From the NCBI GenBank assembly GCA_036306585.1, contig JAXJZF010000006.1, positions 330,098-394,097 on the forward strand: a stretch of 64,000 nt of DNA, given 5' to 3'. A program made the translations under genes and the position numbers. A model generated the notes under the pieces. The model was not told the DNA's origin. It did not search any database and was given only the letters and a program-made list of their open reading frames with translations. Positions within the stretch are counted from its first letter, which is position 1, and each line of letters opens with the position of its first letter. Of the stretch, positions 42,595-51,899 are shown one piece after another. The DNA comes from Aphodovivens sp036306585 (lineage in GTDB: Bacteria; Actinomycetota; Coriobacteriia; Coriobacteriales; Eggerthellaceae).

Positions 42595-43962
42595 TCAGAA
42601 GAAGGACAGGTAGCGCTTGCGCTCCCAGTCGGTAACGGCGAAGCAGAACTCGTCCCATTCCTTGGACTTGTAGCTCACGTAGCTGTCGAACATGGCCTGG
42701 CCGAACACCTCCTTGGACAGGCTGTCGGCGGCGAATGCCTCCACCGCCTCCCCCAGGCTGCGCGGCAGCATGCGGATGCCGGTTGCGGCGATGTCCTCGC
42801 CGGTGTACTCGTGAAGGTTCTCGCGGTGAGGGTCGCCGGGATCGATGCGGTCGCGGATGCCCTCCAGCCCGGCCGCCAGCATCATCGCGGCGCCCAGGTA
42901 CGGGTTGCAGGATATGTCGGCGGCGCGGCATTCAACCCGGTTGGCGGCCAGCGGCACGCGCATCATGTTGGTGCGGTTGTTGTTGCCGTAGCTGATGAAG
43001 ATGGGGGCCCAGGTGGAGCCGGACATGGAGCCCTGGCGCACCAGGCGCTTGTAGCTGTTGACGGTGGGGGCGATGGTGAGGCAGATCGCCGGGGCGTGCT
43101 TCAGGATGCCGCCTATGAACCAGATGCCCAGCTGGGTGAGGCCCACCTTTTTAACGTCCTCCTCGGGGGTGCGGGCCTTGAAGAGGTTCTCTCCGGTTGC
43201 GGCGTCCTCGAGCGACATGTTGAAATGGGCGCCCGACCCGGTCATGTTGGCGTAGGGCTTGGGCATGAAGCTGGCGAAGCAGCCGTGCTGGCGCGCCACC
43301 TGGTTGGCCATCAGCCGGAAGAAGCAGACGCGGTCCGCCATGGTGAGCACGTCCGCATGGTCGAAGTCGATCTCGAACTGGCCCTGGGCGTCCTCGTGAT
43401 CGAAGGAGTAAACGCCCCAGCCGAGTTCGTCCATGTAACGCACCAGTTCGAGCAGCCAGGGGAAGTTGTCGTAGGCGGTCACCACGTCGTAGCAGGGCTT
43501 CTCCAGATGATCCCGGTTCGAAAGGGGATGCTCGGGCCCCTGCTCCTCCTGCTTGAGGACGAAGAACTCGGTCTCAACCCCCAACCTCATCGTGTAGCCC
43601 GCTTCGGCGGCTTTTTCGACCTGGCGCGTCAGGATGTTCCTGGAGCAGGCCTCGAACGGCTTTCCCTTGCAGTAAAGGTTGCTGGGGAACAGCGCAACCT
43701 TGTGATCCCAGGGCAGGACGAACCCGTGCGCGACGTCAGGGTGGGAGGACACCTCCTCGTCGTTGATGTGCTGGGGGACGCCGTCGACCGCGGCTCCCGT
43801 GTAAAGCTCGGATCCCTTCACCATCTGGTCGAAGTGCGACAGCGGGACGATCTTTCCCTTGAAACGGCCGTGCAGGTCGACGTAAGAGGAGAAGCAGTAC
43901 TCGACTCCCTGCTCTTTCAGCGTCTCGGCGATCTTTTCGGGTGCGCATGCGCTCAGGTCCAT
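42595..43962 (-). CDS. Glutamine synthetase-like enzyme (GlnT / gamma-glutamylamide synthetase type)
   Basis: A protein of 455 residues. It has the beta-grasp start (QGVEYCFSSYVDLHGRFKGK), the metal/ATP region LGVETEFFVL (about 130-140), FDHEDAQGQFEIDF, GSGAHFNMSL and NRTNMMRVP with the conserved Arg. This is the glutamine synthetase fold of the GlnT group, whose members ligate glutamate to ammonia or to an amine. ATG 43962 follows GAAGGAG. The identical TetR-type dyad lies 114 bp upstream. In this context it could capture the ammonia freed from guanidine/urea, or tag an amine. Confidence 0.85.
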   Translation of the reverse strand: MDLSACAPEKIAETLKEQGVEYCFSSYVDLHGRFKGKIVPLSHFDQMVKGSELYTGAAVDGVPQHINDEEVSSHPDVAHGFVLPWDHKVALFPSNLYCKGKPFEACSRNILTRQVEKAAEAGYTMRLGVETEFFVLKQEEQGPEHPLSNRDHLEKPCYDVVTAYDNFPWLLELVRYMDELGWGVYSFDHEDAQGQFEIDFDHADVLTMADRVCFFRLMANQVARQHGCFASFMPKPYANMTGSGAHFNMSLEDAATGENLFKARTPEEDVKKVGLTQLGIWFIGGILKHAPAICLTIAPTVNSYKRLVRQGSMSGSTWAPIFISYGNNNRTNMMRVPLAANRVECRAADISCNPYLGAAMMLAAGLEGIRDRIDPGDPHRENLHEYTGEDIAATGIRMLPRSLGEAVEAFAADSLSKEVFGQAMFDSYVSYKSKEWDEFCFAVTDWERKRYLSFF

Positions 43963-44075
43963 GGTGTCTCCTTCCGATAGGGTGCGGTGCGCGTTTCTTC
44001 GCTGCGCGCGCATGCGGCATGCGCATGCGCGCCATTGATTTCGAACTGCGCCCACGTAAGCGCCCATTACGAATA

Positions 44076-44090
44076 TCAATATGCTATTGA
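44076..44090. promoter_or_regulatory. Palindromic operator candidate in front of the glutamine synthetase gene
   Basis: TCAATA-TGC-TATTGA, identical in both arms to the dyad at 40633-40647. The shared site ties the two operons together. Confidence 0.72.
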
Positions 44091-44335
44091 AAATAGGAGA
44101 GCACTATTGCGCCGGGGTTAATCGGAAGTTTCGGAGGGGTTAACGAACGAGCCGGAGCGCTAAAACCGGGCGGTGGGGCGCTTCCCTCACCAAAGCCCGC
44201 CGTCGGTAGGGCGAAGTCGCTATCGTTCGATTCCGCAGGATCGAGAGCGTCGTGAACCGCGCTGCGCTTCTCCTTGAGGTTTTTCGATCATGCCTGCATG
44301 CGCCAGCCTTGCAAGCGCCTCTTGCATGCCGGGCC

Positions 44336-44797
44336 TTAGCGGTGGATCTTGCGCAGGATGCTCGTGGCGGTTCGGGAGGCCTCCACGAGCATCCTGCGGT
44401 CGTCCTCGGCAAGCTGGGCAAGCTTGGCTTTGATGCCCTCTACGAGCCTTGCCTTCGATTCGTTCAGGTAGCGCTCGCCTTCGGGCGTGAGGGATATCTC
44501 GACCGAGCGGCGGTGCTGCGGGTTGCGCTTGCGAGCGACGAGCCCCCGCTCGACCAGCGGCGCCACGGCGCGCGTGGCCTGCTCTTTCGATACCGCCAGA
44601 TGCTCGCTGGCCTGGGTCATCGTCATGGTTCCGAACAGCGTGAGGCCCACCATGAGGTCCGCCTGGCTTTTCGTAAGGTCGCCGCGGTTGGCCATGACTA
44701 TACGTCGGGCGAAGTTATCGTATGCCCCCATGGCGAACAGAACCGCCGCCTCCGGGGCGTCGTCGCACGCCGCAACTGTTGTGAAGGAATCCATCAT
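44336..44797 (-). CDS. MarR-family regulator
   Basis: A protein of 153 residues with the MarR winged helix: LTKSQADLMVGLTLFGTMTM, TQASEHLAVSKEQATRAVAP, and the wing LVARKRNPQHRRSVEISLTP. It is divergent from the MFS transporter gene, with two similar dyads in the spacer, so it most probably represses the transporter and itself. About 240 bases without a gene separate it from the glutamine synthetase promoter. Confidence 0.9.
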   Translation of the reverse strand: MMDSFTTVAACDDAPEAAVLFAMGAYDNFARRIVMANRGDLTKSQADLMVGLTLFGTMTMTQASEHLAVSKEQATRAVAPLVERGLVARKRNPQHRRSVEISLTPEGERYLNESKARLVEGIKAKLAQLAEDDRRMLVEASRTATSILRKIHR

Positions 44798-44862
44798 CAG
44801 CCTCGATTGCTCCCAGTCCGCTGCTGCCGCGGACCGATTCAGCGATGATTTTATGTAGGCGG

Positions 44863-44876
44863 TTGATAAATGTCAA
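44863..44876. promoter_or_regulatory. MarR operator candidate 1
   Basis: TTGATAAATGTCAA, a dyad (TTGA…TCAA) in the divergent MarR/MFS spacer. Confidence 0.55.
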
Positions 44877-44911
44877 ATGAACGGCATAGTACTCTCTAGA
44901 AAGATAAGAAG

Positions 44912-44925
44912 TTGATTTTTATCAA
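44912..44925. promoter_or_regulatory. MarR operator candidate 2
   Basis: TTGATTTTTATCAA, a perfect 5-bp-arm dyad of the same length as candidate 1, 49 bp away (about five helical turns). Confidence 0.58.
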
Positions 44926-45003
44926 GCAATGCGAGTTCGATACCGTGCTTCGGGCGCCCGGTTGAGACGGGGCCTGCGTGCGGGGAAAGGGGCTTGGAGA
45001 AGA

Positions 45004-46938
45004 ATGGCTTTCGGTCTGGAACGCAAGCAGCTGGTCATGGTGGTCGTTTTGCTGGCGGGCACGTTCGTTGCCGTGCTCAACGCGACGCTGCTCACGCCGG
45101 CTCTCCCTACCATCATGAAGGACATGGACGTCGCCTCAACCACGGTTCAGTGGCTCACGTCTGGGTACGCCCTGGTCGAGGCGGTCGTCATCCCCTTGTC
45201 GGCCTACCTCATGGGCCGCTTCCCCGAACGTAGGCTCTACATCGTCGGCATCTCCATGTTCGCGGTCGGCAGCCTTGTGGCCGCGCTTGCGCCGAGCTTT
45301 CCGTTCCTGCTGGCGGGCCGCATGATCCAAGCCGCCTGCACCGGAACGGTTCTGCCCATGGTCATGAGCGTCGTTTTGCTGGTGTTCCCGCGCGAGAAGC
45401 GCGGAAGCGCCATGGGCATCGTCGGCTTGCTCATCGGATTCGCGCCCGCCATCGGCCCGTCGCTTTCCGGCGTGCTCATCGACACGGTGGGGTGGCGCTG
45501 GATCTTCGGCATCGTGGCCATCATCGCCGCCGTCATCGTCGCAAGCGCCGTCGCCGTGCTCAAGAGCACCACCGAGTTTCGTCGGACGCGCTTCGACGGC
45601 CTTTCGGTCGTTCTTTCCACCATCGGCCTTCTCAGCCTGCTCTACGGCCTGTCCACGTTCAGCTCCGCTTCCAACCATGCGGTCACTGTCGTGCTCGTCG
45701 CGGTGGGCCTGGTCTTCGTCGGCGCATACGCGTACCGCCAGCTCCATTTGGACGAGCCGATGCTTCGCATCTCAATCCTCAAAACGCGCAACTACCGCAC
45801 GGTCGTGATCATCGTCATGTTGTTCCAGGCGGCTCTCATCGGCATGGAGACCATCATGCCGCTCTACATCCAGGGCGTGCTGGGCGAGCCTGCCACCGTC
45901 TCCGGATTCGCCTTGCTGCCGGGCGCGGTCATCGGCGCCGTGACCAGCGTGTTCGCAGGGCGCCTGTTCGACAGGTACGGCGTGCGCGGGCTCATGCTCG
46001 CCGGAGCCGTCCTCATCGCGTGCGCTTCGCTCGGCTTCGCGTTCTTCGCCGTCGACTCGCATATCTTCTTCGTGTCGGGCGTCTACGCGGTCATGGCCAT
46101 CGGCATGCAGTTCACCATGACCCCGCTCAACACATGGGGCGTGAACTCGCTGCCCAACGACGCCATCCAGCATGCGCAGAGCACCTCAAACACCCTGAAC
46201 CAGGTTGCGGGATCGTTCGGCACGGCGCTGCTCGTGTCCATATCGGCTGCGGTGTCAAACTCGGCGACGTCTTTGGAAGGCGCGGCCCGCACTTTCGCCG
46301 GCTACCACGCATCGTTTTCCACCACCGCGGCGCTTGCCATCATCGCGGTGGTGCTGATCGTCGTCTTCGTGCGCGATCGCAGGCCTAAACCGGCTTCCGC
46401 CGCAAGCGGCGAGCAGCCCCATGCGAAGGCGCTCGAGCGCGCCGCCGCAGGAAGGGGGACCATCCTCGTGAGCGACGCGATGAACCCCGTTGCGGCAACC
46501 GTGCCCGTAACGGCTTCCATGAGCGAGGTCATAGGCCTTATGGCCAAGACCGACACGACCGGCGTGTCGGTTGTCGACGAGGACGGGTTGCTTGCCGGGT
46601 ACGTGACCGACGGGGACGTGGCGCGCTATTTGGCCCGCGAGCAGGGCTATTCCAGCGTTTCGGGTAACCTCATATCGTTCTTCGACGACGCCGACGACCT
46701 TCGCCAGCGCATGAGGGCGCTGGCCGGAACCAACGTCATGGACCTTGCCACCAAGCGCGTGGTTTCCGTTGAGTCGGACATGCCTCTGGACGAGGCTTGC
46801 GCCGTGTTGGCCTCGCGCAAGTTCAAGAAGCTTCCCGTTACCAAGGACGGCTTGCTGGTGGGGGCGCTCTCCCGCCGCAACGTCATGCACTACATGATCG
46901 ACGAGCTCGAGGCCGAACAGGGCGGGTCTGCAAATTAA
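45004..46938 (+). CDS. MFS drug-type exporter (DHA2) fused to a CBS domain pair
   Basis: A protein of 644 residues. The first ~470 residues are a 14-span MFS transporter of the DHA2 type (VLNATLLTPALPTIMKDMDV, LTSGYALVEAVVIPLSAYLM, and the motif C-like GLLIGFAPAIGPSLSGVL). After a short linker come two CBS domains (about 495-640): VSDAMNPVAATVPVTASMSE, then TGVSVVDEDGLLAGYVTDGD, and VMDLATKRVVSVESDMPLDE. CBS pairs bind adenine nucleotides, so transport may be gated by energy state. ATG 45004 follows GGAG. It is divergent from the MarR gene. The fusion is unusual for MFS exporters. Confidence 0.85.
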   Translation: MAFGLERKQLVMVVVLLAGTFVAVLNATLLTPALPTIMKDMDVASTTVQWLTSGYALVEAVVIPLSAYLMGRFPERRLYIVGISMFAVGSLVAALAPSFPFLLAGRMIQAACTGTVLPMVMSVVLLVFPREKRGSAMGIVGLLIGFAPAIGPSLSGVLIDTVGWRWIFGIVAIIAAVIVASAVAVLKSTTEFRRTRFDGLSVVLSTIGLLSLLYGLSTFSSASNHAVTVVLVAVGLVFVGAYAYRQLHLDEPMLRISILKTRNYRTVVIIVMLFQAALIGMETIMPLYIQGVLGEPATVSGFALLPGAVIGAVTSVFAGRLFDRYGVRGLMLAGAVLIACASLGFAFFAVDSHIFFVSGVYAVMAIGMQFTMTPLNTWGVNSLPNDAIQHAQSTSNTLNQVAGSFGTALLVSISAAVSNSATSLEGAARTFAGYHASFSTTAALAIIAVVLIVVFVRDRRPKPASAASGEQPHAKALERAAAGRGTILVSDAMNPVAATVPVTASMSEVIGLMAKTDTTGVSVVDEDGLLAGYVTDGDVARYLAREQGYSSVSGNLISFFDDADDLRQRMRALAGTNVMDLATKRVVSVESDMPLDEACAVLASRKFKKLPVTKDGLLVGALSRRNVMHYMIDELEAEQGGSAN

Positions 46939-47063
46939 GATGACGAGGATGATCGGGGTGGGGCGCGTGCAGCCGCAAAGGCAGCGCTGGCGCTGGCCGT
47001 CGCAGCCTTTGCGACAGTGCGTTTACATGCGGATAATCGCCGGCTAACATTCGGCATAGCAGA

Positions 47064-47079
47064 CGACGGCTTGCCGTCG
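47064..47079. promoter_or_regulatory. Perfect dyad before the alcohol dehydrogenase gene
   Basis: CGACGGC-TT-GCCGTCG, 32 bp before the start codon. It could be an operator; no regulator gene is adjacent on the right. Confidence 0.4.
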
Positions 47080-47110
47080 CGAACATCGATGCTAGGGAAG
47101 GGACGTTTTC

Positions 47111-48292
47111 ATGCTGGGAGATTTCACCTACTGCAATCCGACCAGGGTGCATTTCGGCAAAGGGGCCATGGACGCCCTCGCCTCCGAGCTCTCCGGGTTC
47201 GGAAACACCGTCCAGCTGGTATACGGCGGCGGTTCCATCAAAAGAAACGGCATCTACGACCAGGTAATGTCCGCGCTTAGGGCAGCGGGGAAGACGGTGG
47301 TGGAGGATAACGGCGTTATGCCCAACCCCACCATCGAAAAGCTGCGCGAAGGCGTTTCCATCGCCCGGGAAAACGACGTGGACCTCATCCTCGCCGTGGG
47401 CGGCGGTTCCTGCTGCGACTACGCGAAGGCCGTGTCGATCTCCGTCAACCTTCCCGAAGGCCAGGATCCGTGGGATGTGTACTACGACCGGTGGGAGGAG
47501 CCCAAGTGCGACATCGTGCCTGTAGGCGTGGTCCTCACCATGGCGGGCACCGGGTCGGAGATGAACGGCGGCGCCGTCATCACAAACCGCGAGGCGGGCA
47601 TGAAGATCGGGCACGTCTTCGGGTCCGAGGTCTTTCCGAAATTCGCCATCATGAACCCGGAGTTCACCTTCAGCGTGCCGGCCTACCAGATGGTTTCGGG
47701 CATCTTCGACGTCATGAGCCACATCTGCGAGCAGTACTTCTCGGGCGAGGACGATAACACGACCGACTACCTGGCGGAAGGGCTCATGCGCGGCCTCGTG
47801 CACGCCAGCCGCGTCGCGGTGAAGGACCCGAAGGACTACGAGGCCCGCTCCAACATCATGTGGACGGCGACCTGGGCCCTCAACACGCTCCTTGCGAAGG
47901 GCAAGACCACCGACTGGGAGGTCCACATGCTGGGCCAGGCGGTAGGGGCCCTCACCGACGCTGCGCACGGAATGACGCTCTCCGCCGTGTCGCTTCCCTA
48001 TTACCGCTTGATCATGCCCTACGCCGTGCCGAAGTTCGCGCGCTTCGCCGCGGCGGTTTGGGGGGTCGATCCCGCCGGGAAGGCAGACGAGCAGGTTGCT
48101 GAAGAGGGCCTGGCCGCCATGGAGGCGTGGATGCGCGAGATAGGCTGCGTGACCAGCATCTCTGAGCTCGGGTGCGACGACAGCATGGTCGACGCCCTCG
48201 CCGACGCCACGCTCGTTCTGAAGGGCGGCTATCACGTGCTTTCGCGCGACGAGATCAAAGCTGTGTTCGAGGAGAGCCTCCGAAGCGCGTAA
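47111..48292 (+). CDS. Iron-containing alcohol dehydrogenase (BdhA/YqhD-like)
   Basis: A protein of 393 residues of the group III alcohol dehydrogenases. NAD(P) binding: VYGGGSIKRNGIYDQV and LAVGGGSCCDYAKAV (about 95). The metal-binding region has TMAGTGSEMNGGAVITN, the Asp in SGIFDVMSHICEQYF with its His, and GALTDAAHGMTLSAV with the second His. The pattern is nearest to NAD(P)H-dependent butanol dehydrogenase / broad aldehyde reductases. A GGAAGGGA stands before ATG 47111. It is monocistronic and the last gene before core B. Confidence 0.9.
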   Translation: MLGDFTYCNPTRVHFGKGAMDALASELSGFGNTVQLVYGGGSIKRNGIYDQVMSALRAAGKTVVEDNGVMPNPTIEKLREGVSIARENDVDLILAVGGGSCCDYAKAVSISVNLPEGQDPWDVYYDRWEEPKCDIVPVGVVLTMAGTGSEMNGGAVITNREAGMKIGHVFGSEVFPKFAIMNPEFTFSVPAYQMVSGIFDVMSHICEQYFSGEDDNTTDYLAEGLMRGLVHASRVAVKDPKDYEARSNIMWTATWALNTLLAKGKTTDWEVHMLGQAVGALTDAAHGMTLSAVSLPYYRLIMPYAVPKFARFAAAVWGVDPAGKADEQVAEEGLAAMEAWMREIGCVTSISELGCDDSMVDALADATLVLKGGYHVLSRDEIKAVFEESLRSA

Positions 48293-48316
48293 GCCCCGTT
48301 CTGAAGGGTGCGTGCC

Positions 48317-48505
48317 CTAGCGCCCCTTGGCGGGGAGCTTCTCGACCTTGGCGTGGATTCCGCCGCGCGGGTTGGGAAGCTCCTGCTTGGGGTCCGGGTT
48401 CCAGCCCGCGTCTGGGAACAGCATCCCGTCGTTACGGAGAAAGGTCTTGTTCGTTTCGAACGCCCCCGAAGGGTGCGACATACATGACGAGGCCGGTATG
48501 TCCAC
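48317..48505 (-). other. Possible gene remnant left of core B
   Basis: A 62-codon frame with coherent residues (FETNKTFLRNDGMLFPDAGW, PRGGIHAKVEKLPAKGR) ends at 48317. It has no ribosome site and I do not recognise it. It may be the 3' end of a gene cut by integration next to the core at 48550. The rest of 48293-48549 shows nothing. Confidence 0.3.
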
Positions 48506-48549
48506 GGGGTATAGCCGACGCCGACCCTTTGCATGGCCTGCTTGTATGC

Positions 48550-48586
48550 ATTAACGCACTGTTTTATTCCCACTCAAAAGTCGATT
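48550..48586. repeat. Attachment-site-like core, copy B
   Basis: ATTAACGCACTGTTTT followed by ATTCCCACTCAAAAGTCGATT; it matches copy A with few changes over 37 bp, and weaker likeness continues to the right (ATTTGTRGTYGYTTCG in both). Confidence 0.7.
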
Positions 48587-48701
48587 CGTGGTTCAGGGGA
48601 TTTGTGGTCGCTTCGCATACTTTCAGCTGCCCAGCGTGTGTTCTTGTGCTTGTTGGCTTCTCTTATCAAATATCGTCAAAGCGGCGTCATGCCGGGGCGC
48701 G

Positions 48702-51700
48702 TCAGTGGCTATTCTCGCGCTTTTCGTCTTCTCCGTCCTTTCGAAAACTTTCAGAGATGTGTCTTATTGTCGCCGCGAAGCTGAGCATCCCTTTTTCCTC
48801 AAGCTGCCTTGCCTTTTTTGCATAATTATCTGAAAGCTCAAAATAGTATTTCCCCGTTCCGTCTATGGAATGAGCCCCTAAAGAATTTACGGATTCGATG
48901 CTGAATGCCCTCCGAGCTTTTGGATGCGCATCAAGATACTTGGCAACATGCTCGTTAATGAAGAGTCCATTTTGGTCGGCAGGTGCGTGAAAAAGGCATT
49001 GTCCTATTGCTCGCTCACAAGCGTCGACGAGATCGTTCTCTTCCGAAAACGCTAGTGCTCCGTTAGTCCATTGGTCAAACGTCGAGCAGTCAATGTGGCC
49101 ATCAACTGTGGTGCCCGGTACGATTTTCCAATGTCTGAGTGCGATGAAGGAATTGCGCGCAAGCCAAGAAGGTCGGTCGTCTTTGGGCGTCATCAAGTCT
49201 TTTGGCTTGTATGCCGACGATAGAACAAAGCAGAAGAAACTATATGAGTTTGACATGTGCCTCATTAGGAATTGAGGACTCTCGTTACCGAATAGCGAGA
49301 TCAAGCGGAGCTCTTCGTATGCCAGTTCGTCACTGGGGACCTTTCCTTCAATCGAGGGCACTAGGTTTTCGAGGCAATATGAAGTCAGTGGATTCGCCTC
49401 GCCATCGGATAGCTGCTGCATGACTGCAAAAACCAGAGCGGGTTCAAGCGTGATTGTATTCTGCAGGCAGTAACAGCACAGTTCGATGGCATCTAGCGAT
49501 CGATTGACTTTCAGATAGGAGTTAACAATCCTGCTTGCCTCGTCTGCATCTTCAGGCTGCCTGCACGGCTGGGAATTTGCGAAAAACAGAAGCCGAATAT
49601 TATCGGGCAGGGTTTCGGCTCTGTCCCAAACAGCCTTGGAATAAGGCAAGCAAGATAAGAAGAATCCGATCTCTTGATCATCCCAATGCTGCCTTTTAGG
49701 AATATCGATTGCGGAATCGCCCAAAAGGACGCCGCTTGCCCAATAGAACGATTTCAGAAAAGGGTGATATTGAGTTTCAGCAGACTGATAACGAATCCGA
49801 TTAAATATCTCATTTGCAAATGAGACGCTTGCGCAGGCTCTGCCTAATGGATCAGGCAATGCGTTGCTTTCGACGAGACTAGAGAACCCGCTCCATCCGT
49901 CACTGGAATACAGCTCCTCCAGAGAGGATACCCTTCGATCATGGAGCAGCCTTGCACTTGCCTTCCAATCTGCATTTTCACGATAATCGAAATCGTTGTA
50001 AATGAACCAGTACTTGGACTGAAGGCATTTTGACTGTGGTTTGAGCCGAGATACGGCATCCGATGCATCTCGAAGAGAGCTGTCATCGGCATGACCTTCG
50101 GCTTCTGTTTCCCTGCTGCAATCTGCCACAAAGCGCTTAAATCTCGTCCAAAGCTCAAAGCGGATATCGTCTTCGGCATCGCAGTACGAAGAAGAGATGA
50201 TTTCGCAAAATTGTTTCATATATCCAGAGACGACGACCGCCCTGATATGGTCAGCCATCTCAATCGCCTTTTCATGATTGCTGGAGCAGGCGTTTATGGC
50301 GGCTTCGACATAGGCTCTACTTACCGTCCAGTAATCTTCAAGATTCGCCTCATCAGGAAGCGGGCAAACGGGAAGGAACTTCGGGTCTTCAGCTCCCATT
50401 GCGAAGGTTGTCTCTCCTGGCAGCAGCTTGATGAGGACATTCCAGCAACCATTCGCTATCAAGGGTTCCCCTAGGGAAGCCCTTGCTTTGGCGTCGAGCG
50501 CGATTTGGGGAAACCAGGGCAGCAATATTGAGACAAGGTGTGATTCGGCGAGCGTCGTGATCGTCTGGAGTCTCATTAGAAGAGTTATCGCCTGCGATGC
50601 CTCGCCTTCTGTTCTCGCCGCAAACCTGATTCCCATAAAAAAGCCGTGGCACTGGGAGCGGCCGAACGAAGGGGCTTCGTTTCGTTTCAGATAATCTCTG
50701 ATAGCGCCTTTGGGGAGAGCTCTTTCGATTTGGAGCAGATACGAGCTCGGAGAAGCTTGGGCGAGCAACGGAAAAAGCTCGTCTGAAATCTCAAGAACCC
50801 TCCAGTCGTCGTTCGCGACCACGGTGGCCATCACTTGATAGATGAAATTGCTTTGATACGTGGTGGAAAACGGTCCCAGGTCGGCCATCTCGGTCCCAAA
50901 AACTGCTAGAAATTCAGCAATCCCCCGACGCATCCCATTAGAACATGAGGCTTTTATGGGCAAGTTGCCAGTATCTTGATCTCGTATCGAAGACAAAGCT
51001 TCCATGAGGTGTTCCTTGATTCGGTCAAGGAAGCGAGTGTCAATTTGATTATTGAACAAATTCAAAAGAGATGCCCGGTCAGCAACAAACCATCTTGAGC
51101 CAGCCTTGCTGAACAACCCTGCATGTTGGAATGAAAGTTCTGTTATTTTGGACTTCCATTCCTTGAAGGGGATCCCAGCTGATTTGGAGATGATAGCTTG
51201 GTCAAATTCATTCTCTTCATCCCATGCTCCAAAGATTGAAGCGCAAGAAAGAGCGGATATCCCCTTGTAGTCTAATGATGACTTCAGGACTGCGTAGTCG
51301 ATGCGCTCTTCTTGTATGTGGGTCGAACGAATTATCTCGCGGATTTCCTCTTGCATAGGGTAGTTTTTTGAGCCGTGCCTGTAAAAGGAAGTGCCAGGTT
51401 CGTAGCGGCGCCACTTTTTCAAATCTTTCTTCGTCATGTCGTCTTTTATTGGATTGGAGACGCAAGTATTCAACTCGTAGACTTTGCCGAAATTTGAGGA
51501 CGGAATATAAAAGCAGGAGAACTCTCTAATTCCCGGTTCGATCTCTAGGATCTCCGAAGCGTCAACACTGTGGAACTCAATATTAGGGCGAGGAGAGATC
51601 TTGCTGAATAGCTCCTCGTACGCGGCGCTATCAAGCGCAGAGTTTTCGTTCTTGTCGTATCCTTTGGCATATTTTTGGCTGTCTTCGACTCCATATACAA

Positions 51701-51899
51701 GGAACCTGTCTTCATTGGGTCTATCGTACGAGTTCAGAAGACCGAGGATGTCTCGGAAAAACTCGCAAGGCTCATTCTTGGAATCATGGGGGATTAGTTT
51801 GTATTCGAGAATGGATGTCTCACTGTGCTTGCTGCAAGAGGAAACGAGCTCAATAAGTTTCTTTCCAACTTCTAGAGACTCGATCATCTGTCCGCCCAT
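48702..51899 (-). CDS. Large AlbA_2 (Schlafen-like) domain protein
   Basis: A protein of 1065 residues. The N-terminal ~190 residues fit an AlbA_2 domain: SETSILEYKLIPHDSKNEPC, then FFRDILGLLNSYDRPNEDRF, LVYGVED and the late RRYEPGTSFYRHGSKNY. This is the Schlafen-related nucleic-acid domain found in many defence and regulator proteins. The remaining ~870 residues are helical with no recognised motif. Codon use is clearly more AT-rich than in the neighbouring blocks, a sign of transfer. ATG 51899 follows AGGAAAGG. Its start overlaps the end of the broken XRE gene. It is the only intact cargo between cores B and C and may be a single-gene defence protein. Confidence 0.72.
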   Translation of the reverse strand: MGGQMIESLEVGKKLIELVSSCSKHSETSILEYKLIPHDSKNEPCEFFRDILGLLNSYDRPNEDRFLVYGVEDSQKYAKGYDKNENSALDSAAYEELFSKISPRPNIEFHSVDASEILEIEPGIREFSCFYIPSSNFGKVYELNTCVSNPIKDDMTKKDLKKWRRYEPGTSFYRHGSKNYPMQEEIREIIRSTHIQEERIDYAVLKSSLDYKGISALSCASIFGAWDEENEFDQAIISKSAGIPFKEWKSKITELSFQHAGLFSKAGSRWFVADRASLLNLFNNQIDTRFLDRIKEHLMEALSSIRDQDTGNLPIKASCSNGMRRGIAEFLAVFGTEMADLGPFSTTYQSNFIYQVMATVVANDDWRVLEISDELFPLLAQASPSSYLLQIERALPKGAIRDYLKRNEAPSFGRSQCHGFFMGIRFAARTEGEASQAITLLMRLQTITTLAESHLVSILLPWFPQIALDAKARASLGEPLIANGCWNVLIKLLPGETTFAMGAEDPKFLPVCPLPDEANLEDYWTVSRAYVEAAINACSSNHEKAIEMADHIRAVVVSGYMKQFCEIISSSYCDAEDDIRFELWTRFKRFVADCSRETEAEGHADDSSLRDASDAVSRLKPQSKCLQSKYWFIYNDFDYRENADWKASARLLHDRRVSSLEELYSSDGWSGFSSLVESNALPDPLGRACASVSFANEIFNRIRYQSAETQYHPFLKSFYWASGVLLGDSAIDIPKRQHWDDQEIGFFLSCLPYSKAVWDRAETLPDNIRLLFFANSQPCRQPEDADEASRIVNSYLKVNRSLDAIELCCYCLQNTITLEPALVFAVMQQLSDGEANPLTSYCLENLVPSIEGKVPSDELAYEELRLISLFGNESPQFLMRHMSNSYSFFCFVLSSAYKPKDLMTPKDDRPSWLARNSFIALRHWKIVPGTTVDGHIDCSTFDQWTNGALAFSEENDLVDACERAIGQCLFHAPADQNGLFINEHVAKYLDAHPKARRAFSIESVNSLGAHSIDGTGKYYFELSDNYAKKARQLEEKGMLSFAATIRHISESFRKDGEDEKRENSH

